NCBI RefSeq assembly: GCF_000018885.1
Contig: NC_010168.1
Span: 496,001-560,000, forward strand
Source: Renibacterium salmoninarum ATCC 33209
GTDB taxonomy: Bacteria > Actinomycetota > Actinomycetes > Actinomycetales > Micrococcaceae
DNA length: 64,000 bases
Direction of reading: 5' to 3'
In this document: piece by piece, positions 16,680 through 23,910 of the stretch
Layout: every line of letters starts with the position of its first letter
Position numbering within the stretch: position 1 is the stretch's first letter
The notes under the pieces: model-generated
Databases searched by the model: none
What the model saw: only the letters and a program-made list of their open reading frames with translations
What the model was told of the DNA's origin: nothing
Position numbers and translations under genes: made by a program

Positions 16680-17201
16680 TCAGCGGGCGAAGGCCGTGGC
16701 GTAATCCACGATGGGGCGACGGGGGCGCTTGACGAATTCAGAATGGGTGCCGAAGAGGCGGTGGCTGTACACCATCGGGGCCGTATCGGAGCCGGCGGCT
16801 TGCTGTACTGCACCTACCAGCATGGTGTGGTCCCCTCCGGGAACAACATCGTAGAGCTCGCAGACCAGCCAGCCGGCAGTGCCCTCAAGGCGGGGCAACC
16901 CATGATCGGAGTGCCACTCAGACTGGTCGAACTTGTTCTCACCCCTGCCGCCGAACGTCAACGCCAGCTCAGGTTGGTGCTGAGCCAGGACGTTGACCGC
17001 AAAGCGGCCCTCCCGGCAGATCCTCCGAAGCACGTTGGACCGGTTCTCCATGGCCACGAGGATCAAATGAGGCTCCAAGGACAGCGGCATGAAAGCGCTG
17101 ACTGTGGCCCCGGCTGGGCCCTCGTCGCCGTCGGTCGTGACGATGGTTACCGGGGAGGGCACCGCTGCCCGCAATTCCCGGAACTGCCTTTGAATATCCA
17201 C
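16680..17201 (-). CDS. Flavin reductase (HpaC/HsaB-like)
   Basis: 173 residues, GTG at 17201 with AGGAGG five bases upstream. The flavin-reductase domain is recognisable by VTIVTTDGDEGPAGATVSAF, RFAVNVLAQHQ and the C-terminal GxxH-type region VYSHRLFGTHSEFV. It would supply reduced flavin to the adjacent monooxygenase. It is the first gene of the leftward aromatic cluster, reading away from the palindromic operator, and is intact. Without a working oxygenase its reduced flavin would serve no known partner here. Confidence 0.85.
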   Translation of the reverse strand: MDIQRQFRELRAAVPSPVTIVTTDGDEGPAGATVSAFMPLSLEPHLILVAMENRSNVLRRICREGRFAVNVLAQHQPELALTFGGRGENKFDQSEWHSDHGLPRLEGTAGWLVCELYDVVPGGDHTMLVGAVQQAAGSDTAPMVYSHRLFGTHSEFVKRPRRPIVDYATAFAR

Positions 17202-17208
17202 AACTCCT

Positions 17209-17251
17209 CCTATTCAACATAATGATCATCATGATCATTATGTTGAATAGG
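17209..17251. promoter_or_regulatory. 43-bp perfect palindrome, operator of the aromatic cluster
   Basis: Two 21-base arms (17209-17229 and 17231-17251) that are exact reverse complements around a single C at 17230. The inner part is ATAATGATCAT/ATGATCATTAT. It directly abuts the ribosome site of the flavin reductase and lies in the divergent promoter with the GntR-type regulator. The left end overlaps the reductase AGGAGG region, so the RNA could also fold there. Confidence 0.8.
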
Positions 17252-17285
17252 AATCTAGTGTGGATCACCTGTCAAGGGTTTGCGA

Positions 17286-17301
17286 TATAATGATCATGAT
17301 C
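17286..17301 (+). promoter_or_regulatory. TATAAT -10 box overlapping another ATAATGATCATGAT site
   Basis: TATAAT at 17286-17291 is a consensus -10 for the regulator at 17329, and the sequence AATGATCATGATC repeating the core of the 43-bp palindrome starts inside it. A protein binding the repeats would occlude this promoter, which suggests autoregulation. No clear -35 is seen. Confidence 0.6.
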
Positions 17302-17328
17302 TATTTCGATGAATAGTTAGGAGGGGCG

Positions 17329-18091
17329 ATGTCAGCGCCGTATGACGAGATGAGCGAAGGGCAAGCCCTTAGCCGTGAACTCTGGCGGGCTGGGCTATCA
17401 CGCCAGCAAGCGGCCGCTCCCGAGCCTGCGAACAGGGCGGTGATGGCGGCGAATCTCATTGAGGAATTCGCTGCAAAGGCCGGACCTGAGGAGCGCCTTG
17501 GCAGCAAGGATGGTCTGCGGAAGCATTGCTCGGTTTCTGTCGGGACGTTCAACGAAGCGTTGAAGATCGCCGAGGGGCGTGGCGTTATTGCGTTGCGCCG
17601 GGGTCCGGGCGGGGGCGTATTTGCCGCCCAGCAGACCCCGCTGGTCAAGCTCGGAAACCAGATGCTGGCGATCAATGACAGTGAAAGGATCGTCGCGGAT
17701 GCCCAGCGTATGCGCAATGCGCTGGATCCATTGCTCATTGAAGATGCGTTACTGCACTCCTCAGCTGCCGACGTCCTCACCATGCGCAAGGAAGTCGCGG
17801 CGATGAAAGAGGCCATGGCCGCCAACGACATTTCTGCGTTCCTGCACGGCAATTGGCGGTTTCAGGCCTGTATCGCCAGCATCTCTCCGAATGTCATGCT
17901 GCGCTCGGTCTTTCTCAGCTTGCTGGAGATACTCGAGCAACATGCGGTTACGTTGCCTGCACCACCGGACCACCCGTTGCTCGAGGTGTGGGAGCGCCGC
18001 TTAAGCCTTTATCAAGGAATGGCAGATGCCATGGAAGCAAGAGACTGCGGCGCGGCAATGCGGATCATGCACGAACACAACACCGGCATCT
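17329..18091 (+). pseudogene. GntR/FCD regulator of the aromatic cluster, 3' end cut by the IS
   Basis: ATG at 17329 with AGGAGGGG upstream. About 254 native codons are present: an N-terminal winged helix (LGSKDGLRKHCSVSVGTFNE, then RGVIALRRGPGGGVFAA) and an FCD-like helical domain ending at AMRIMHEHNTGIL. There the IS end begins and the frame adds about a dozen foreign residues before stopping at 18132. The lost native tail is unknown and may be short, so residual function is possible. It is divergent from the flavin reductase and would bind the TGATCAT repeats between them. Confidence 0.7.
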
Positions 18092-18121
18092 TGAATCGCC
18101 CCGGTGTGTCCGGAGGGTTTC

Positions 18122-19012
18122 TCAGACGATGAGCCTGTCGGCGGCTGCCGTGCTCTGGTAGTGATTGTAGTAGTGGTTTTCTAGCTCTACTGGTGGGATG
18201 TCTCCGCAGTACTGGTAGAGCCTTCGGTGGTTGTACCAATCGGCCCATTCAGCAGTGCCGATTTCGACTTCTTCTAGAGTCCGCCAGGGCTTGCCGGGTT
18301 TGATCAGCTCGGTCTTATAAAGCCCGTTGATGGTTTCCGCCAAGGCGTTGTCGTAACTATCACCCACAGAACCGATCGAGGGGCGGATACCGGCCTGGGC
18401 CAGGCGTTCGGTGAAGGCCAAGGAGGCGTATTGAGCCCCGGCATCGTGATGATGAATCACCCCGGAAATCTCAGCCCCGGCCCGTTCACGACTCCAGATT
18501 GCCTGATTAACTGCGTTGAGCACTAGCACGGTGTTCATAGAAGCACTCGCTGACCAGCCCAGGATCCTCCGAGAGTAAGCATCGATCACGAAGGCAACAT
18601 AGACCCACCCGGACCAGGTCGAAACATATGTGAAATCAGCTACCCATAGCCGATCCGGTGCCGTTGGTGTGAAATCACGGCGGACCAAGTCCTTCGCTCG
18701 GGCTGCCTTCGAGTCTTTGATCGTGGTGCGTTTGACCTTGCCACGGACCGCACCCTGTATGCCAAGTAACCCCATGAGCCGTTCTACCGTGCACCTGGCC
18801 ACCGGCACACCTTCACGGTTCATCGCCAACCAGACTTTCCTGGTGCCGTGCACCCCGTAATTAGCGGCATACACCTTCTGGATCACGGGCTTGAGCACCT
18901 CATCACGTTGTTCTCGGTGAGATCGTGTTTTATCCACCCATTCGTAGTACGTGGACGGGGTGGTCTTCACCCCGTCCCAGTAAGCACCTGGCAGATCGAC
19001 TCGACACCCCAC
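18122..19012 (-). CDS. IS994-like transposase orfB (DDE integrase), copy 1
   Basis: rve-type integrase core: first Asp in LWVADFTYVSTWSG, second in HHHDAGAQYAS, Glu in DSYDNALAETINGLYKTEL. The open frame is the same frame as orfA and starts after orfA's stop. The expected orfB N-terminus ([31 protein letters not shown]) lies in another frame that ends at a TGA inside a 10-bp hairpin (18953-18977), so a complete orfB needs a one-base slip there. Compared with copies 2 and 3 it has three visible substitutions (GVHG, DNAL, EWAD). Confidence 0.85.
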   Translation of the reverse strand: MGCRVDLPGAYWDGVKTTPSTYYEWVDKTRSHREQRDEVLKPVIQKVYAANYGVHGTRKVWLAMNREGVPVARCTVERLMGLLGIQGAVRGKVKRTTIKDSKAARAKDLVRRDFTPTAPDRLWVADFTYVSTWSGWVYVAFVIDAYSRRILGWSASASMNTVLVLNAVNQAIWSRERAGAEISGVIHHHDAGAQYASLAFTERLAQAGIRPSIGSVGDSYDNALAETINGLYKTELIKPGKPWRTLEEVEIGTAEWADWYNHRRLYQYCGDIPPVELENHYYNHYQSTAAADRLIV

Positions 19013-19021
19013 CGCAATCCA

Positions 19022-19387
19022 TTATTCTCGCGGTGACCGGCATGGTCCTTGATGTATTTCACGATCAGTGTTGTGGCGGTCGAGTTCGACCGCGAAAAAA
19101 GCTGAAGCACTCCGAAGGATCGCGTTCGCCCGTTTCAGCTCAGCGTTCTCACGCCGTAACCGTTTCAGCTCGGCCGATTCCGTGCTCGTTGTTCCAGTTC
19201 TAGTACCAACATCGATCTCGGCTTGCCGGACCCATTTACGCACCGTTTCCGGCACACCCACACCCAAAAGCTGGGCAACTTTTTGCATCGCCGCCCACTC
19301 CGAAGATGCACCCTCCATCTCCGCCACCATGCGCACCGCACGATCCTTCAACTCCTGCGGATACCGTGTCGTAGTTTTCCCTGCCAT
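19022..19387 (-). CDS. IS994-like transposase orfA, copy 1
   Basis: 121 residues, ATG 19387. An HTH of IS3 orfA type ([39 protein letters not shown]) is followed by a short leucine-zipper ([20 protein letters not shown]) and [14 protein letters not shown]. The product binds IS ends and regulates or forms part of the fused transposase. Confidence 0.85.
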   Translation of the reverse strand: MAGKTTTRYPQELKDRAVRMVAEMEGASSEWAAMQKVAQLLGVGVPETVRKWVRQAEIDVGTRTGTTSTESAELKRLRRENAELKRANAILRSASAFFAVELDRHNTDREIHQGPCRSPRE

Positions 19388-19437
19388 GTCCTGATCCTCT
19401 CAAACAAGAAAGTCTCCGGACACACCGGGGCGATTCA

Positions 19438-21249
19438 CTTCGGTTGTCACAGCCGGTGCTCTTTTTTTGCTCGGCGCCGGCGGTGCTCAAGCGGCTGACA
19501 CCAGCACGCCGATTAAGCATGTGGTGGTGATCTTCGGCGAAAATATATCCTTATGATCATTACTTCGGCACTTACCCCAACGCAGTTAATGACCCGGCTG
19601 AGAAGCTCCAGGACGGCACTCCTGCGGCTCAGTTCACCGCGGTAGCAGATACGCCCACCGACATTGCCACGCTAAGCCACGATGGACTGCTGACGCAGAA
19701 CCCCAACCAATACTCGCCGCTGCGACTCAAGCCTTCGGAAGCGCTGACTTGCGATCAGAACCACGGCTACGGCCCGGAGCAACAGGCTTATAACAACGGT
19801 GCGATGGACCAATTCGTGCAGAAAACCTCGGTAGATATCTGCAAGAGCCCCGATAACGTGCACATGTTCGGCAAGCCGGGATTGGCCATGGGTTATTACG
19901 ACGGTAATACCGTTGCCGGGATGTGGAATTTGGCACAGAACTACGCCATGAGCGACCACGCTTTTTCCACCCAGTTTGGTCCTTCCACGCCGGGTGCATT
20001 GAATCTCATCGCAGGCAGCACGCACGGCGCACGTTCCTACGACGCCAAGACCGGCCAGTAAACTGCCACTCCGGATAAGTATGCGGTGCAGTCGCCGGAT
20101 GGCAACGGCGTCGGAACCGTGACCAATGATCCGGATCCGCTTTATAATGACTGCTCAAATCATGGTCATAATTTGGCCGCTCTTGACGGTAAGAACGTTG
20201 GCGACCTGCTTAACGCCAAAAGCGTTAGCTGGGGCTGGTTCCAAGGTGGCTTCGCGCCGAGTAAAGCGCACGACGGCGATCAGCTCGCCGTCTGCGGTGC
20301 GGCGCATAACAACGTTGGCGGATTTGCAGCCGTAGATTATTCGCCGCACCACAACCCCTTCGCCTACTACAAGTCGACGGCGAATCCCACGCACGCAGCT
20401 CCTGCAAATGATGCCGAGATCGGTCACGACGGAGCTGCTAATCACAACTACGACCTGACCGATTTCGACAAGGTCGTTAATTCAGACAACATGCCCGCAG
20501 TTTCCTACCTCAAGGCAGGCGAATACCAAGACGGTCACGCCGCATATTCTGACCCGGTAGATGAGCAGAACTTCATTACCAAGCAAATCAACAAGATCCA
20601 GGCTTCGAAAAACTGGGCCAATACGGCAATTGTTTTGGCCTATGACGACTCAGACGGTTGGTATGACCACGTTCCGGCGAACATTACCAATGGATCAAAC
20701 GATGCGGCCGGAGCGAACTTAGATGCAGAAATCTGCAAGGGTGGACCGGCACCAGCAGGCGGGTACCAAGACCGTTGCGGTCCTGGTACCCGCCAGCCAC
20801 TTTTAGTGGTTTCGCCCTACGCAAAGAAGAACTTTGTTGATCAAACCCAAACTGATCAGGCCTCGATCCTAAAGTTTATCGAGCAGAACTGGAGTCTGGG
20901 CCAAATTGGCGACAGCTCGGTTGACGAATCGGCTGGTCAGATCAACGCGATGTTTGACTTCAATGCAGCACCGCGAGTCACTCCCGTGGTGCTGCATGAG
21001 AAGAATGGCTCTGTGGTCCAAACGGCAGTCCAACCAAGCAGCCCGGCGCCAAGTAGCCAAGCACCAAGCGTTTCAGCTCCCGCTGGTCAGCTGCCGGTCG
21101 CCTCCGCCAGCCCAAGCAGCGCCGCGGCGGGCGAGGATTTAGCCGCGACGGGATTCCCCGTCGTCGTTGTTGGCATGTTAGCGCTGATCGTCGCAGCCTT
21201 CGGTGTGCTGACCTTTGTGTTGATTCGTCAACGCAAACGCTTCAACTAA
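19438..21249 (+). pseudogene. Phospholipase C / phosphoesterase with sortase-type anchor; start lost, frameshift, nonsense
   Basis: The frame enters from the IS inside a signal peptide (VVTAGALFLLGAGGAQAADT), so the start is missing. IKHVVVIFGENIS then YDHYFGTYPN is the conserved opening of the phosphoesterase/phospholipase C family; an extra T near 19551 splits it. A TAA at 20059-20061 after DAKTGQ breaks the next part, and the frame resumes TATPDKYAVQSPDGNG. The rest is intact, including YDDSDGWYDHV and RQPLLVVSPYAKKNFVD. The C-terminus is a Pro/Ser-rich linker, LAATG, a membrane segment and RQRKRFN, a cell-wall sorting signal of class E type. Once a surface lipase or phosphatase, now dead by three lesions. 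Confidence 0.85.
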
Positions 21250-21255
21250 CTCCTA

Positions 21256-21315
21256 GCCGCAATGAACAGAGCCTGGTCTGAACATTCATTCAGACCAGGC
21301 TCTGTTCATTGCGGC
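21256..21315. terminator. Very long bidirectional hairpin between phospholipase remnant and tRNA-Ser(TGA)
   Basis: A perfect 27-bp stem (21256-21282 with 21289-21315) and a 6-base loop CATTCA. Its right arm touches the 3' end of the leftward tRNA, so it can end transcription of the convergent tRNA and of the phospholipase region. No T run. Confidence 0.75.
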
Positions 21316-21402
21316 GGAAGGTATGGGATTTGAACCCATGAGACGGGGTTACCGCCCACTGGTTTTCAAGACCAGCTCCATCGGCCGCTCGGACAACCTT
21401 CC
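21315..21402 (-). tRNA. tRNA-Ser: tRNA-Ser(TGA)
   Basis: 88 bases on the minus strand. The acceptor GGAAGGT pairs with ACCTTCC; anticodon arm CTGGT-CTTGAAA-ACCAG gives anticodon TGA (complement 21366-21368). Long variable arm and GGTTCAAATCC loop identify tRNA-Ser. CCA is not encoded. Confidence 0.95.
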
Positions 21403-21537
21403 TCAGAGAACAGTGTTTCACGGAGGGGCACCAACTATCAAAGCGTCCTAAGAGTTGTTGACCAGGATGGAAATTCTTGACGGCAAATAATGGTTGGCTT
21501 GAGCAAGAAGTTATTCAGCGACGATGAGTGGAGCATC

Positions 21538-22497
21538 ATGAAGGCAATTACTTTGAGTCAGTTTGGCGGGCCTGAAGTTCTGGAGCTTTCCGAGGTGCCG
21601 GACCCGGTTGCGGCTGAGGGCGAAGTGTTGATCGACGTCGTTGCAGTAGGGCTTAACCGCGCTGACGTGCAACAGTGTCGAGGGTTTTACCCGCCACCTG
21701 ATGGCGCGTCTGAGTACCTAGGACTCGAAGTCTCGGGCCGGATTGCCCAGTCCGGGCATGGATTTACGCGGGGTCAAGAAGTGGTTGGCTTACTGGCTGG
21801 TGGTGGTTATGCGGAGCAGATCGCGGTGCCGGCCGGTCAAGTCATTCCGGTGCCAGACGGCGTCGAGCTAGTTGACGCAGCAGGGCTACCGGAGGTTGCG
21901 GCAACTGTTTATTCGAACGTTGTGATGGCCGCCGGGTTGAGCGCAGGAGAAACTCTCTTGGTGCACGGAGGTGCGGGTGGAATTGGTGCGATGGCCATTC
22001 AGCTAGGCAAAGCCTGGGGCGCGCGCGTCATCGCCACGGCCGGCAGTGCCGAAAAGTGCGCAACTGTACTTGCCTTAGGTGCTGATGAAGCGATCAATTA
22101 CCGCGAGCAAGACTTCGTCGAAGTGGCGCATCAGTATCGCGGTGCGAACGTGATTCTGGACGTCATGGGTGGATCCTATCTGAGCCGAAACATGGATGCT
22201 TTGGCACTGAATGGACGCCTGGTGATAATTGGACTGCAGGACGGCGCGACGGCGGAATTGAACTTGGGGGCGCTCATGGGTAAGCGCGCCTCGGTCATCG
22301 GCACTACCTTACGAGCCCGCCCAGTGGCTGAAAAATCAGCGATCATGAGCCGGGTGCAAGCCGAGGTTTGGCCGCTTGTGGCGCGAGGCGTGGTCAAACC
22401 AAACAGTGACACAACTTTTCCGCTCGCTCAGGCCAGTGAGGCGCATGAGTACTTCGACTCTGGCAAGCATCAAGGCAAAATCTTGCTGACCATCTGA
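21538..22497 (+). CDS. NAD(P)H:quinone oxidoreductase, zinc-independent MDR family
   Basis: 319 residues. ATG 21538 (GGAG just upstream) gives the family N-terminus MKAITLSQFGGPEVLEL; a longer frame from 21490 is not supported. It has the GroES-like domain with GLNRADVQQCRGFYPPP, the quinone reductase/PIG3-type signature, and a Rossmann motif LVHGGAGGIGAMAIQLGK. Zinc ligands are absent. It would reduce quinones or enals with NADPH. It stands alone, followed 70 bases later by the PadR-ABC operon. Confidence 0.85.
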   Translation: MKAITLSQFGGPEVLELSEVPDPVAAEGEVLIDVVAVGLNRADVQQCRGFYPPPDGASEYLGLEVSGRIAQSGHGFTRGQEVVGLLAGGGYAEQIAVPAGQVIPVPDGVELVDAAGLPEVAATVYSNVVMAAGLSAGETLLVHGGAGGIGAMAIQLGKAWGARVIATAGSAEKCATVLALGADEAINYREQDFVEVAHQYRGANVILDVMGGSYLSRNMDALALNGRLVIIGLQDGATAELNLGALMGKRASVIGTTLRARPVAEKSAIMSRVQAEVWPLVARGVVKPNSDTTFPLAQASEAHEYFDSGKHQGKILLTI

Positions 22498-22568
22498 GTG
22501 GTCTTCTTGCATCTGTTCGGTTAGCTGGCTAGATTGGCTATACGCAGTATGTAACCAGGAGGTATGCC

Positions 22569-23165
22569 GTGTCGATTCGCCATTCATTGCTTGCGCTTCT
22601 CCAGGAGCGTCCTAGGTACGGCTACGAATTGCGCCTTGAATTTGAAGAGCGGACCGGGGTAACTTGGCCTTTGAATATTGGTCAGGTCTATACAACTTTG
22701 GACCGGTTAGAGCGCGATGGACTGATCGTCAAAGACGGTGACGACGGCGAGGGCCACGTGATCTATAGCATCACGGTGACCGGCGGTACCGAAGTTGACG
22801 AATGGTTCAAACAGCCAGTGGAGCGAAGTAATCCGCCGCGTAACGAGCTGGCTATCAAGCTCGCGCTCGCTGTCACTTTGCCAGGCGTCGACGTCGAAAA
22901 TATCATTCAGGCGCAGCGAACCGCCTCAATGCGAGCACTGCAGGATTACACAAGAGTTCGACGCGAGTCCGCAGCAGCGGCAGCAGAGTCCGATATGGCT
23001 TGGCTTTTGGTTTTGGACTCCTTGATATTTGCCACTGAAGCAGAAGTCCGCTGGTTAGACCATTGCGAGTCTCGAGTAATTCGTCGGGCGGCAGCTAGCA
23101 AGCTTTCGGCTGGCAGGCAACGGAAGCCGCTGAAAGATGAGGTTCGACTGGAGGCTCAGCTATGA
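22569..23165 (+). CDS. PadR-family transcriptional regulator
   Basis: 198 residues, GTG 22569 with AGGAGG upstream. PadR winged helix: HSLLALLQERPRYGYELRLE, GQVYTTLDRLERDGLIV. A C-terminal helical region (about 100-190) provides dimerisation. Its stop overlaps the ATG of the ABC ATPase (ATGA), so it is translationally coupled to the transporter it probably represses; PadR plus MacB/FtsX-type transporters is a known pairing for response to membrane-active compounds. Confidence 0.85.
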   Translation: MSIRHSLLALLQERPRYGYELRLEFEERTGVTWPLNIGQVYTTLDRLERDGLIVKDGDDGEGHVIYSITVTGGTEVDEWFKQPVERSNPPRNELAIKLALAVTLPGVDVENIIQAQRTASMRALQDYTRVRRESAAAAAESDMAWLLVLDSLIFATEAEVRWLDHCESRVIRRAAASKLSAGRQRKPLKDEVRLEAQL

Positions 23166-23893
23166 GCAACCAGGTTCTGCAGCTTCAGGGAGTTAGCAGA
23201 AATTTCGGGGCCGGTGCCACCGCAATAGCGGCATTACGCGAATTGAATTTGACCGTGCATGCGACGGAATTTGTTGCAGTTATGGGCCCATCAGGTTCCG
23301 GAAAATCATCGCTCTTGGCAATTGCCGGGGGCCTGGATCAGCCCAGCGCAGGTCAGGTTTTCGTTGAAAACACGCCGCTTAACGGTTTGGGTATGAACGA
23401 GTTGGCGCGGTTAAGTCGTCGCGCTGTTGGCTATGTATTTCAGGATTTCAACTTAGTTCCTACGCTTACGGCAGTAGAAAATGTTGCACTTCCTCGCGAA
23501 TTGGACGGAATTCCCAGCGGAAAAGCGCAAAGCCAGGCAATGGATGCGCTCCGTCGAGTAGGCATTCCTGAAGTCGCGGAACGGTATATGGATGAGATGT
23601 CCGGTGGCCAGCAGCAACGCGTGGCGATCGCTCGCGCCATTGTGGGGGAGCAACGATTGATCCTTGCCGACGAGCCAACGGGCGCGCTCGACTCGGCTAG
23701 CGGCGATGGCATTCTGGAGGTGCTTCGTGCTCAAGCCGACGCCGGAGCTGCCGTTGTGTTGGTGACCCATGAGGCTAGGCATGCAGCTTGGGCCGACCGG
23801 GTAGTCTTTTTGCGTGATGGCAGAGTCGTGGACCAATCAGTATCGCAAAATGATCCAACGATGTTGCTTGCTTCTGCGTTGTACAGTGACTGA
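23162..23893 (+). CDS. ABC transporter ATP-binding protein (MacB/LolD type)
   Basis: 243 residues. Walker A GPSGSGKSS near residue 40, Q-loop YVFQDFNLVP, signature MSGGQQQR, Walker B LILADEPTGALD and the switch LVTHEA. This is the FtsX-partner subclass that drives mechanotransmission or lipoprotein/peptide export. Its membrane partner directly downstream is broken in several places, so the ATPase is probably orphaned. Confidence 0.9.
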   Translation: MSNQVLQLQGVSRNFGAGATAIAALRELNLTVHATEFVAVMGPSGSGKSSLLAIAGGLDQPSAGQVFVENTPLNGLGMNELARLSRRAVGYVFQDFNLVPTLTAVENVALPRELDGIPSGKAQSQAMDALRRVGIPEVAERYMDEMSGGQQQRVAIARAIVGEQRLILADEPTGALDSASGDGILEVLRAQADAGAAVVLVTHEARHAAWADRVVFLRDGRVVDQSVSQNDPTMLLASALYSD

Positions 23894-23910
23894 CTTAAGC
23901 CTCGCCACAG

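Larger units (their letters stand above)
18092..19437. mobile_element. IS3-family insertion sequence (IS994-like), copy 1
   Basis: 1346 bp, transposase genes on the minus strand. Terminal inverted repeats of about 24 bases begin TGAATCGCC at both ends, with TG/CA termini as usual for IS3. orfA and orfB encode an HTH/leucine-zipper protein and a DDE integrase. The left side cuts a GntR regulator, the right side a phospholipase gene already inside its signal peptide; these cannot be the two halves of one target. CTT flanks either side if the left end is taken one base in, which may or may not be a target duplication. Confidence 0.9.

Noticed and set aside
18090..19440. CTT as a 3-bp target duplication of IS copy 1
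   Set aside because: Requires an asymmetric IS end and does not reunite a single interrupted gene; left open as possible chance, same for copy 2.
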